Assembly (NCBI RefSeq): GCF_900699765.1
Contig: NZ_CAADHO010000008.1
Coordinates: 214,104 to 278,103 of the forward strand
Source: Desulfoluna butyratoxydans
GTDB lineage: Bacteria; Desulfobacterota; Desulfobacteria; Desulfobacterales; Desulfolunaceae
Length of the DNA stretch: 64,000 nucleotides
Direction: 5' to 3'
In this document: one piece after another, positions 8,629 to 16,894 of the stretch
Numbering within the stretch: the stretch's first letter is position 1
Layout: each line of letters starts with the position of its first letter
Position numbers and translations under genes: made by a program
Notes under the pieces: generated by a model
Told to the model about the DNA's origin: nothing
What the model saw: only the letters and a program-made list of their open reading frames with translations
The model's database searches: none

Positions 8629-9447
8629 ATGCAAAGCGACTACTATCTGGTGGAAAAAGAGGGCCCCATCGCCACGGTGTGGCTCAACCGGCCGGACAAG
8701 AAAAACGCCATGAACCCGCCTGCCTGGGTTGACAGCGTGGGGGTGTTCAAAGAGCTGGACGAAGACCCGGAGGTCCGGGTCATTATCGTGGCGGGCAAGG
8801 GAAAAGACTTCTGTGCGGGCATCGACCTCTTTGAGATCATCGGCATGCTCCCCGAGCTCCTCGACCCCGAGCAGAAAGGGGGCGTGAAATGGCCCCTGCT
8901 CAGCAAACTCAAGCTCATGCAGGACGGCCTCACCGTCATCGAGCGGATCCGCAAGCCCGTCATCGCCGCGGTGCAGGGCAAATGCATCGGCGGCGGCCTG
9001 GACCTCATCTGCGCCTGCGACATCCGCCTGGCTTCTGCCGACGCCACCTTCTCCCTGAGGGAAGCTGCCGTGGGCATGGTGGCGGACATGGGCGTCCTCC
9101 AGCGCCTGCCCCTCATCGTGGGCCAGGGTGTTGCCCGGGAGATGGCCTTCACCGCCAAGTTCATCGACGCCTCAAGGGCCCGTGACGTGAGCCTTGTCAA
9201 TGAGGTCTTTGAAGACGTCGACGCCCTGTACGCCGGTGCCCGCGCCCTGGCCGAGGAGATCCTGGGAGCCGCCCCCATCGCGGTGCAGGCATCCAAGGAC
9301 GTCCTCAACAACGCCATCGCCTCCCAGATCGACGAGGGCCTGAACTACGTGGCCGCCATCAGCGGCAACATCGTCCCCTCCAACGATCTCATGGAAGCGG
9401 TGACCGCCATGGGCGAAAAACGTGCCCCTAAATTCACCGGCACCTGA
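8629..9447 (+). CDS. Enoyl-CoA hydratase/isomerase family, delta3,5-delta2,4-dienoyl-CoA isomerase-like
   Basis: A 272-residue crotonase-fold protein. The oxyanion-hole segments are AGKGKDFCAGIDLFE and GKCIGGGLDLICACDIRLAS. Three acidic residues, D125, E145 and D153, have the same spacing (20 and 8 residues) as D176, E196 and D204 of rat ECH1, the dienoyl-CoA isomerase. The surrounding VADMGVLQRLPLIVG also matches ECH1. The enzyme would shift 3,5-dienoyl-CoA to 2,4-dienoyl-CoA, the substrate of a FadH-like reductase such as the one just upstream. AAGGAGAGAGTACA precedes the ATG. A clear terminator follows. Membership of the crotonase family is secure; the isomerase call rests on the three acidic residues. 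Confidence 0.85.
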   Translation: MQSDYYLVEKEGPIATVWLNRPDKKNAMNPPAWVDSVGVFKELDEDPEVRVIIVAGKGKDFCAGIDLFEIIGMLPELLDPEQKGGVKWPLLSKLKLMQDGLTVIERIRKPVIAAVQGKCIGGGLDLICACDIRLASADATFSLREAAVGMVADMGVLQRLPLIVGQGVAREMAFTAKFIDASRARDVSLVNEVFEDVDALYAGARALAEEILGAAPIAVQASKDVLNNAIASQIDEGLNYVAAISGNIVPSNDLMEAVTAMGEKRAPKFTGT

Positions 9448-9474
9448 TCCGTTCCAACACACCGACACCCCAAG

Positions 9475-9516
9475 CCCCCTGTTGCGAGTCATATGGCCCG
9501 CACCAGGGGGTTTTTT
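9475..9516 (+). terminator. Rho-independent terminator after the isomerase gene
   Basis: CCCCCTG (9475-9481) pairs with CAGGGGG (9504-9510) across a 22-nt loop, and six T follow at once. It sits 28 bp after the stop codon. Confidence 0.75.
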
Positions 9517-9649
9517 ATGAAAAACAGGTCTTAAACAAGCCGTTCCAGGCGCCGCCGAAGCACGGGTGCACTGTGACCGTTTTTTGCGGAGCATTTAAAA
9601 AAAAGCCGGAAGCATAGCGATTACATCTGAGAATGTTTACGAAGCGATG

Positions 9650-10741
9650 TTAGTCCTGCTCCGGGACCGCCAGGGTCGCCACCACGGGGAGATGATCGGA
9701 GATATGGAGGGTATCTTCGGACCGGACCCGGGCCGATGTCACGGCGAGTTGCCTGGAGCACACCAGGTAATCCAGGGTGCGGTCGGGCCCGGAGATGCCC
9801 GGGTCGTTGGGAAAATGGGTGTAGTGGGGAGACGGCCCCCGGGGGTCGGTGTCGTCAAGGCCGGGAATCACCGTGTACCGGCTGAACAGGGGCGTCATTT
9901 CCCCTTCCGGGTTGAACAGGGCCCGCTGCTCCTCGTCAAGGGCCTCGTACTGGCCGGGGGGTAGCAGGTTGAAGTCGCCCCCTGAAATGACGGGGGCACC
10001 CTGCCGCTCGAACACACGGATCACATGCTCCAGGGCACCGAGCTGACGGGCAAGGAGGTCCGGCGTTACCGGAAAAGCCTCCAGGTGAAGATTGATCAGG
10101 GCCAGGCGCCCCCCGCCCGCAACCGGAAGTTCGGCGGTCAGCAGGCACCGCTGGAGATTGAGGCGTTCGGTGAAAAAATTGCCCCCAGCCCCGGGCAAGG
10201 CGATGCGGACGGGGGCCTCCATGCGGTAGCGAGAATAAATCACCAGCTTCATGCCCACAGCCCCCATGATCTTCGGGTGGGGTACAAAGCGGGCTTTCCA
10301 GTAAAAGGCCTCGGCCTTGAAAGGGTAACGGGTCTTTAGCAGGCTCTCCAGCCTCGCGGCCTGATCCTGTCCGTCGGTACGGGAAGCCCCGTGGTCCACC
10401 TCCTGGAGCAGGAGGATATCCGGTGATTCATCATCCACGACACGGGCCGCTTCGGCAAAGGTGGCGTCCATATCCTGTGGAGACGGACGTTTGTCCGGCC
10501 CGGAAAACCCGGGAAGGTCATAGTAAAACACATAGTTCTTCCCGGCAAAATACTGCACGTTCCAGCTCATGACCGTAAGGCTCTGGCCGGGCGAAAGGGC
10601 AGGCCCCTCTCCGGCGGTGAGGCTGGCCGAGGCCACCGCCTCAAAACGCTCCCCGCCCCGATACACCCAGACCGCGGCCACGAGAAGCATCACGAGACTC
10701 CCGGCACACAGAATGCCAAGGCATTTCACCAGTCCGTACAT
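9650..10741 (-). CDS. Endonuclease/exonuclease/phosphatase (EEP) family protein, membrane-anchored
   Basis: A 363-residue protein with one N-terminal membrane segment (LGILCAGSLVMLLVAAVWVY, residues 6-25) and an EEP fold outside or in the periplasm. Motifs in order are VMSWNVQYF, LLLQEVDHG (catalytic Glu), LINLHLEAFP, ISGGDFNLLPPG, LDYLVCSRQ and the C-terminal SDHLPVVA catalytic Asp-His pair. The family includes exonuclease III, sphingomyelinases and inositol phosphatases; the substrate cannot be told. The start at 10741 is preferred because GGGGGAG lies 6-8 bp upstream. A start 7 codons earlier is possible but lacks a good ribosome site. The gene stands alone. Confidence 0.8.
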   Translation of the reverse strand: MYGLVKCLGILCAGSLVMLLVAAVWVYRGGERFEAVASASLTAGEGPALSPGQSLTVMSWNVQYFAGKNYVFYYDLPGFSGPDKRPSPQDMDATFAEAARVVDDESPDILLLQEVDHGASRTDGQDQAARLESLLKTRYPFKAEAFYWKARFVPHPKIMGAVGMKLVIYSRYRMEAPVRIALPGAGGNFFTERLNLQRCLLTAELPVAGGGRLALINLHLEAFPVTPDLLARQLGALEHVIRVFERQGAPVISGGDFNLLPPGQYEALDEEQRALFNPEGEMTPLFSRYTVIPGLDDTDPRGPSPHYTHFPNDPGISGPDRTLDYLVCSRQLAVTSARVRSEDTLHISDHLPVVATLAVPEQD

Positions 10742-11065
10742 CGCATCTCCCCCATGCCCCATGGGCGTTGGCCACCCGGCCTTGCGGCGTCGCCCGCAGG
10801 CCTGTGTTCTGGTTTTTCGTGCTTCCGCATATCATACCCCCCAAACGGAAAAAAAGACAGCGTCTCGTATTGACGCGTTGCGAAACAATGACGCTCCCCA
10901 TCGCCCCTGCGAATCGTAAAAAAGCACACCCCGTCTCCCCCCGGCATAAAATGCCCTTCCAGGCGACTCAGCCCTTTCCTACCCGAACGGTCTTCGCGGA
11001 AAGCCTGGGCAAAAAATGTTGATTACTCGACAACTTAATTTTGACTCACTGATGCCAAATGCAGC

Positions 11066-11094
11066 TTGACATCCTCTTTAACCGCGACTATAGA
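11066..11094 (+). promoter_or_regulatory. Sigma-70-type promoter for the contractile injection cluster
   Basis: TTGACA at 11066-11071 is a consensus -35 box. It is 17 bp from TATAGA at 11089-11094, one base from TATAAT except for the final position pair. The predicted transcript start is near 11101, giving a leader of about 400 nt before the sheath gene. Confidence 0.65.
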
Positions 11095-11102
11095 CAATAG
11101 AC

Positions 11103-11122
11103 ACTTCTCGCATATGAGAAGT
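11103..11122. promoter_or_regulatory. Palindrome at the predicted transcription start (possible operator)
   Basis: ACTTCTC-GCATAT-GAGAAGT is a perfect 7-bp inverted repeat with a 6-bp centre. It lies about 8 bp after the -10 box, where a bound repressor would block initiation. No regulator gene is next to it. Confidence 0.45.
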
Positions 11123-11502
11123 CGAACACGTCTTACATACCTACTTCTTTTTTGTCTTAAATTCGTTCATTGATGGGATCACTCAAGGGCTCGTCCGCAT
11201 TCCGGCCTGCCCGTGCACATGGCAGTGGTCATGCACCCCATGGTCCATAAACCGCGACACCCGCCGGGGAGAATCGCAAGGGGCGATGAAAATCCACTGA
11301 CCGCATACGTTCCCAAGCCCCGATCCATCGCACCAAGACGCTTTTCACGGGTCTTTTTTTCATATAGCCGACCTCGTTGCCTGACAGGGCTCCCTTGCAT
11401 GTAGCCCAGGAGGCGGAGCTATGCCCGGCCACAGCCGTCGCATGGTCCAGCAGCCCCCCACTCCGTCCGAGCTCCCTACGCTTTCACTTCAGGAGGAATC
11501 CC

Positions 11503-13446
11503 ATGGCAGTATTGACGTATCCAGGTGTTTACATGGAAGAGGTGTCCAGCGGTGTCAAGCCCATCGAAACAGCGGGCACCTCAACGGCGGCTTTTTTCGG
11601 CGTCGCCGAGCAGGGCCCCATCGGGTCCGTAAAAAAGATCTTTAACTTCACCGAATTCCAGGCCACCTACGGCGGCTTCATGAAAGGGTATTTCCTTGCC
11701 CACGCCGTCTACCAGTTCTTCAACAACGGAGGAAGCCAGTGCTATGTGGGCAGGGTGGCGGCAGGTGCCGACACCTCCGGGGTCACGGTCCAGGACCGAG
11801 GCACCACGGCCCAGGAGAGCCTCACCTTTTCCGCCGTCTCCCCGGGGGCCTGGGGAAACCGGCTCATGGTTGTCGTGGACAGCGACGCCTCCGACGATCC
11901 CCTCAATGCCTTCACCCTCGCCATCTACCGGGACAACGACACCCCGGACGGCCCGGCCGTACGGCTCGAAACCCACGAAGACCTCTCCATGAACCCGGCC
12001 TCTCCCCAATACGTGCAAACCGCGGTGAATGCCCGGTCCGGCGTACTCCGGGTGGCCGTCAACGAGGCCAACAGCAACCAGATCCCGGGCTACAGCCAGG
12101 GCGGTGCCATTGCCGAAGGCACCCTGCTGGGGGAAAACCAGCGCCAGATCGGCATCAACATCCACAACGACGGGTACCGCACCGTGGACCTCACCGAGGC
12201 CCTGGAAGAAGCCGATCTCACCGACCTGTCGGCCGTCGCCGCGGGCTTGCAGGCCGCCCTGCGGGCCCTGGTCCCCTTAAGGGACTCCACCCCGGCAGAT
12301 GCCTACCAGGTGACGGTCTCCGTGGAACAGACCGACCGGATTCGCATCACCTCCGGCCACACCTCGGCGGACTCCCGGGTAGAGGTGGTCGACGGACCCG
12401 ATCCCCTGACCAATGCCTCGGCTGCCCTCCGCCTCGGCACGCGCAACGGAGGCATCGAGGTGGAGGGGTCCTCGGCCATGCGCCCCCAGAACAGCGCCCC
12501 GGATGCCCCCTACCTTCTGGGGGACGACACCGTATCCGGTGCGGTCACCGCTATCCGCCCCGGCACCGACGGCACCCTCCCGCTAGGCGACATCGACTAC
12601 ATCAATGCCCTGAACTGGCTGGACACCGTCTTGGACGTCAGCCTCATCGCCATCCCGGGCATCGGCACACCCGCCGTGGCCGACGCAGGCATGGCTTACT
12701 GCCGGAACCGCCCGTTAAGCGACTGCTTTTACATCGCGGACATGAATATTGAGACCACCACCCTTGAAGGCGCCATGGCTTACAGAAACGCCATCAACAC
12801 CCCAAACTCCTTTGGCGCCGTTTATTTCCCCTGGCTCAAGGCCCTGGACCCCACCGGGCTCAGCCCCGAACCCATCACCGTCCCCCCGTCCGGCTACGTG
12901 GCGGGCATCTACTCCCGCACAGACGCCAAACGCGGCGTCTGGAAAGCCCCGGCCGGAACCGAGGCCATGCTCAGCGGTGCCGTGGGCCTTGCCGCCGACC
13001 TCACGGATTCCCAGCAGGGCAACCTCAACAAGCACAAGAAGAGTGTCTGCGTCATCCGAAAGTTCCCGGGCTCCGGCATCGTTCTCTGGGGTGCCCGCAC
13101 CCTGAGCTCCGACGCGGAGTATCGATACATCCCGGTTCGGCGCATGGCCATGATGCTCAGGGTAAGCATCTACAACGGCATCCAGTGGACCGTCTTCGAG
13201 CCCAACGACGAGGAGCTCTGGTCCCAGATCCGCCTGAACATCAACTCCTTCATGATGACCCTCTTCCGCCAGGGTGCCTTCCAGGGCGCCACGCCGTCCA
13301 AGGCCTTCTTTGTCAAATGCGACGGCGAAACCACCACCCAGGCCGACATCGACCGGGGCGTCGTCAACGTGCTGGTGGGCTTTGCCCCCCTCAAGCCCGC
13401 GGAGTTCGTGGTGGTCAAGCTCAGCCAGGCCGCAGGGCAACGATAG
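11503..13446 (+). CDS. Contractile injection system sheath protein
   Basis: A 647-residue phage-tail-sheath-family protein (Pvc2/Afp2-like). The N-terminus YPGVYMEEVSSGVKPIETAG with TSTAAFFGVAEQGPIG is the typical sheath start. The C-terminal third also matches (YIPVRRMAMMLRVSIYNGIQW, ending VGFAPLKPAEFVVVKLSQ), which forms the inner contractile core. The middle, about residues 180-400, is variable, as usual. The sheath contracts around the inner tube to drive it into a target. AGGAGGAATCCC precedes ATG at 11503; the earlier open frame is leader sequence. Only one sheath gene is present, while Photorhabdus and Serratia clusters have three. It is the first gene of the cluster. Confidence 0.95.
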   Translation: MAVLTYPGVYMEEVSSGVKPIETAGTSTAAFFGVAEQGPIGSVKKIFNFTEFQATYGGFMKGYFLAHAVYQFFNNGGSQCYVGRVAAGADTSGVTVQDRGTTAQESLTFSAVSPGAWGNRLMVVVDSDASDDPLNAFTLAIYRDNDTPDGPAVRLETHEDLSMNPASPQYVQTAVNARSGVLRVAVNEANSNQIPGYSQGGAIAEGTLLGENQRQIGINIHNDGYRTVDLTEALEEADLTDLSAVAAGLQAALRALVPLRDSTPADAYQVTVSVEQTDRIRITSGHTSADSRVEVVDGPDPLTNASAALRLGTRNGGIEVEGSSAMRPQNSAPDAPYLLGDDTVSGAVTAIRPGTDGTLPLGDIDYINALNWLDTVLDVSLIAIPGIGTPAVADAGMAYCRNRPLSDCFYIADMNIETTTLEGAMAYRNAINTPNSFGAVYFPWLKALDPTGLSPEPITVPPSGYVAGIYSRTDAKRGVWKAPAGTEAMLSGAVGLAADLTDSQQGNLNKHKKSVCVIRKFPGSGIVLWGARTLSSDAEYRYIPVRRMAMMLRVSIYNGIQWTVFEPNDEELWSQIRLNINSFMMTLFRQGAFQGATPSKAFFVKCDGETTTQADIDRGVVNVLVGFAPLKPAEFVVVKLSQAAGQR

Positions 13447-13482
13447 CTCAACCTCCGACACCTATCCAACGGGAGATCCCCC

Positions 13483-13983
13483 ATGGCACAGTTCACTGTA
13501 AACACCCACCGGTTTGACCCGTACCGCAACTTTAAATTCAAGGTGAAATGGGACGGAAAATACATCGCTGGCCTCAGCAAGTGCAGCCCCTTGAAAAAGA
13601 CCACCGCGGTGACGGACTGGCGAGAGGGCGGCGACCCCAGCTCCGGCCGGAAACTCCCCGGAAAAACCTCCTACGAGAGCATCACCCTGGAGGCGGGCAT
13701 CACCCACGACACCACCTTTGAGGAGTGGGCCAACCTCGTCAACAACTTCCAGGGGGACGCCTCCATGTCCCTGAAAAATTTCCGCAAGGACGTGGTCATC
13801 GACGTCTTCAACATGCAGGGCACCAAGGTGCTCTCCTACAAGGTGTATCGCTGCTGGGTCTCCGAGTACCAGGCCCTTCCCGAGCTTGACGCCGGGGGCG
13901 ACGCCGTGATGATCCGCACCATCAAGCTGGAAAACGAAGGGTGGGAGCGGGACACCTCCGTTGCCGAGCCTTCGGAAGCGTAA
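13483..13983 (+). CDS. Contractile injection system inner tube protein
   Basis: A 166-residue protein of the T4 gp19-like tail-tube family (Pvc1/Pvc5-like). Diagnostic parts are the start RFDPYRNFKFKVKWDGKYIAG, GLSKCSPLKKTTAVTDWREGG and SITLEAGITHDTTFEEW. The C-terminal ALPELDAGGDAVMIRTIKLENEGW is also typical. Monomers stack as hexameric rings inside the sheath and may carry cargo. GGGAG lies 8 bp before the ATG. Only one tube gene is found; many related clusters have a second one at the baseplate. Confidence 0.93.
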   Translation: MAQFTVNTHRFDPYRNFKFKVKWDGKYIAGLSKCSPLKKTTAVTDWREGGDPSSGRKLPGKTSYESITLEAGITHDTTFEEWANLVNNFQGDASMSLKNFRKDVVIDVFNMQGTKVLSYKVYRCWVSEYQALPELDAGGDAVMIRTIKLENEGWERDTSVAEPSEA

Positions 13984-13989
13984 CGCCCC

Positions 13990-14874
13990 ATGGAAACCGT
14001 TGCCTGTGAACTGCCCGGTGGCTATGTGGACGAAGACGGAAGCATCCACCGGGAGGTGATCCTGGGCCCCCTGACGGGCGCCCAGGAAAAAGCCCTGGCA
14101 CAACAGGACGATGCCTCGCCGGACGCCCGTGTCACAGGGATTCTCGCCGCCTGCATCCGGCGCATGGGCACCCTGGAAAAGATCACAGACGCACACACCC
14201 GCCGCCTTCTGGTGGGAGACAGGCAGTTTCTCCTCCTGAAGCTTCGTGAGATCACCTTCGGCCCCCGGGTGCACGTCACCACCCGCTGCTCCCGCCCCGA
14301 CTGCGGGGAACGCCTGGACATTGAGTTCACCACGGGCACCGTCCCCGTAATCCGGGCCCCCCAGGAGCACCGCTACATGCCCTTGGAGCTCCCGGCCGAA
14401 GCCGAAGATCCCCGCACCGTTACTTTCAGGTTGCCCAACGGCGAGGACCAGGAGCACCTCGCCCACCTGGCAGCGGAAGACGAGGTTCTGGCAGCCACCC
14501 TGCTCCTGGCCCGCTGTATTCGTACCATGGGCCCCCACGGCAACGCCCCGGACCGGGAGGAGATCGACGCCCTATCCCAGCAGGCCAAAACCTGTATTGA
14601 AGAGGCCATGGACCGCCTTGCCCCCAAGGTGGTCACCACCATGGAGGCCTTCTGCCCCGAATGCCGACGGAACTTCTCCGTGGCCTTCGACCTCCAGGCC
14701 TTTGTGCTCAAAGAGATGGGCACCCGCCTCGACCTCCTCTTTCAGGAGGTGCACTACCTGGCCTACCACTACCACTGGAGCGAAAAAGAGATCCTCGGCA
14801 TGACCCGCACAGACCGGCGAAGGTACATCGATATCCTGTCCGAGGCCGTGGAACGAGCCCATCATGCAGGCTGA
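13990..14874 (+). CDS. T4 gp26-like baseplate hub assembly chaperone, with two cysteine pairs
   Basis: A 294-residue protein. Its end, EVHYLAYHYHWSEKEILGM followed by TRTDRRRYIDIL, matches the pattern of the T4-type baseplate hub assembly chaperone family. Two cysteine pairs, C100/C105 and C222/C225, could bind a metal as in a zinc ribbon. Proteins of this type follow the tube gene in other contractile clusters and are thought to help hub or tail-tube assembly. The start is 6 bp after the tube stop codon with no separate ribosome site, so translation is probably coupled. The 3' end overlaps the next gene by 11 bp. Confidence 0.7.
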   Translation: METVACELPGGYVDEDGSIHREVILGPLTGAQEKALAQQDDASPDARVTGILAACIRRMGTLEKITDAHTRRLLVGDRQFLLLKLREITFGPRVHVTTRCSRPDCGERLDIEFTTGTVPVIRAPQEHRYMPLELPAEAEDPRTVTFRLPNGEDQEHLAHLAAEDEVLAATLLLARCIRTMGPHGNAPDREEIDALSQQAKTCIEEAMDRLAPKVVTTMEAFCPECRRNFSVAFDLQAFVLKEMGTRLDLLFQEVHYLAYHYHWSEKEILGMTRTDRRRYIDILSEAVERAHHAG

Positions 14875-16042
14875 TTCGTCCACCCGGAAAAGGGGCGTTT
14901 CTCAGGCTCCGACACCCCAGAAATCTAAGCCTCCGGCCCACCGGGTCCATGCACTCCTCGGCCTGCCCGACCCCACGCTTCCCACAACCCGGGGCCGCCT
15001 TGCCGCCCCCCCGGGTACCTTCAGATACGAAGACGCCCCCCCGGGCCGTCAAGGGTCAGAGCCCGAGCCACCGGCCCCTCTGGAACACGTCGCCAGGCAT
15101 TTCCGGGAGCCCCCCATTGAGGCCCACGAAACCTTCGGGGCACCAAGCCTTTCCTCCCACGGTGAAGAGAGCACCCCACCCCGCCATGGGGAGCGGATTG
15201 AGACGGGAATCCCCTCCACCGCCCCGGAGCCATCCGCACCGGTGTCGGGCATGGAGACACCCAGGACACAAACCACTCGCCACCGGACGGCGACGCCCGA
15301 ACAAAAAGTGGTCACACCGCAACCGGACGACGGAGCCTTCCATAACAAGTCCCTCCCGCACATGGACGCCACAGGTGGCACCGCCCCGCCAGCCCCAGGG
15401 CCAGTCCAGCGTGACAAAGGGTCCGTCCCCGCCCAGCACACCGGACCCGAGCCCGCCGGTGCCTCCGTCACAATGAATCCCGGCCCGTCCCGTGGCCCCG
15501 GAGATGTCGCCCCCACAACAGAGGTGGCCTCGGTGCCGTACAAGAGACGGGCCCCATCCGCCATGCCCTGTGCGGACACAGTCCCTGAGCCGCCGGGTCC
15601 AAAAAGAGACGCAGAAAAAAACCGGTCTCAAGAACCAGCTTCGCTGCTTGCCTCTGCCCCCCCGGCAAAACAGCACACAGATACGGCGGGCACACCGGAA
15701 GCCCCTATCCGGCCACCGGTCCATGGGGCGTGCGGGGAACTTTCCCCTCCCCCTCACGCCCTGGTGCCCGCCACCCCCTCAGGAGAAGACGAAGCGCCCA
15801 TGGATCGCCTGCGTCGGCTCTTCCCCGGCCTCACCGCCCCAGGGACCCCGGCACCGGCGCCCCGACAAGAGGCCTCCGTCACTCCGGCCCCAGAGGCCCC
15901 GCAAGAGCCCCCCATGGAACCGCCACCCGTCACCCGCGTCATCATGGTGCAGGGGCCTGCGGCACCAAAGGGCCCCAACCGGGCAGCCACCTGGCATCGA
16001 AGCCACGGAACGCGCCGGGCCTTGTTGAACATGATCCGATAA
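14864..16042 (+). CDS. Proline-rich, probably disordered protein of the contractile injection cluster
   Basis: A 392-residue protein very rich in Pro, Thr, Ala, Glu and Gly with no recognisable domain. About the first 350 residues look intrinsically disordered. The last 40 are more ordered and basic (TRVIMVQGP, then ATWHRSHGTRRALLNMIR), which may be a docking segment. It overlaps the chaperone gene by 11 bp and is followed after 12 bp by the cap gene, so it belongs to the operon. Function is unknown. It could be a length ruler, a cargo adaptor or a tail-lumen protein. Codon positions fit a real gene, and no competing frame is better supported. Confidence 0.65.
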   Translation: MQADSSTRKRGVSQAPTPQKSKPPAHRVHALLGLPDPTLPTTRGRLAAPPGTFRYEDAPPGRQGSEPEPPAPLEHVARHFREPPIEAHETFGAPSLSSHGEESTPPRHGERIETGIPSTAPEPSAPVSGMETPRTQTTRHRTATPEQKVVTPQPDDGAFHNKSLPHMDATGGTAPPAPGPVQRDKGSVPAQHTGPEPAGASVTMNPGPSRGPGDVAPTTEVASVPYKRRAPSAMPCADTVPEPPGPKRDAEKNRSQEPASLLASAPPAKQHTDTAGTPEAPIRPPVHGACGELSPPPHALVPATPSGEDEAPMDRLRRLFPGLTAPGTPAPAPRQEASVTPAPEAPQEPPMEPPPVTRVIMVQGPAAPKGPNRAATWHRSHGTRRALLNMIR

Positions 16043-16054
16043 TTCTGGAGGACC

Positions 16055-16894
16055 GTGAGCAAATCCACAGCCATAGGCATGGTCAGCGAGTCCCTGCGCA
16101 ACCTGTTGCTCGGGGAGATGACCCTCACCCCGGAGGTCGGGGTCACCCTCCTTGCCCCGGACGAGCCCGGCAGCGACAGGCGCGTAAACCTTTTTCTCTA
16201 CCGCGTGGAAGAGAGCCCGTCCCTTAAGAACCTGGACTGGCAACCCCGGGCCGACGACCCGGCCCGGCTTGTACCGCCCCCGTTGTCTCTGCACCTGTTC
16301 TACCTCATGACACCCAAGGCCCTCACCGACCCCCAGACCGGCAACGTCCATGCCCACAAAATCCTGGGGGAAGCCATGCGGGTCTTCCACGCCAACCCCG
16401 TGGTGCCCGCCCCTTACCTCAGCCAGGGCCTTGAAGGCGCCCGGGAACAGATCACCATCCGGCAGGAGCCTGTGGACCTGGAGTCCATGGGCTCCATCTG
16501 GAGCACCTTTGCCCAACCCTATCGGCTCTCGGTGGCGTATGAGGTCTCGGTGGTACAAATCGACATGCCAGCTACCCGGGAGCGCCCCGTGGGCAAGCGC
16601 GTCCTTCGCGTGGGAGTCCCCGAAGTAAAGGCACCCTTTCATCCCCCCGAGGTCACGGGCATCACCCCCGCGGCCGCGCCGGCCGGAACCGTGGTCACGG
16701 TCACCGGCAGGCACCTTACGGGCTGGAGGGCCTATGTCTCGGTCATGCGAAGGGCCATCGACTCCGGCACGCCTTTGGCCTCCGACGCCTTTGCGGTTAC
16801 CATCCCGGCGGACCTGGCCCCCGGTTTCTACGAGATGCGCATCGACATCTCCCACCTCTGCCGGAAAACCCTCTTTTTCGAGGTGACGGCGTGA
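16055..16894 (+). CDS. DUF4255 (Pvc16 N-terminal) tail cap/terminator protein with C-terminal IPT/TIG-like domain
   Basis: A 279-residue protein. Residues 1-185 match DUF4255, the Pvc16 cap domain that closes the distal end of an eCIS (LLLGEMTLTPEVGVTLLAPDEPG, then RRVNLFLYRVEESPSLKNLDW, LSLHLFYLMTP). Residues about 198-279 look like an IPT/TIG immunoglobulin-like domain (PPEVTGITPAAAPAGTVVTVTG). The likely start is GTG at 16055, only 3 bp after GGAGG, which is tight. ATG at 16079 is an alternative but would remove part of the domain. The stop codon overlaps the next GTG as GTGA. Confidence 0.85.
   Translation: MSKSTAIGMVSESLRNLLLGEMTLTPEVGVTLLAPDEPGSDRRVNLFLYRVEESPSLKNLDWQPRADDPARLVPPPLSLHLFYLMTPKALTDPQTGNVHAHKILGEAMRVFHANPVVPAPYLSQGLEGAREQITIRQEPVDLESMGSIWSTFAQPYRLSVAYEVSVVQIDMPATRERPVGKRVLRVGVPEVKAPFHPPEVTGITPAAAPAGTVVTVTGRHLTGWRAYVSVMRRAIDSGTPLASDAFAVTIPADLAPGFYEMRIDISHLCRKTLFFEVTA

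Larger units (their letters stand above)
10742..11502. other. Long intergenic region upstream of the contractile injection cluster
   Basis: A 761-bp gap between the divergent EEP and sheath genes. It holds the promoter at 11066-11094 and the palindrome at 11103-11122. The remaining 380 bp up to the sheath ATG would be a long 5' leader. No gene, riboswitch or tRNA was recognised in it. Confidence 0.5.
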
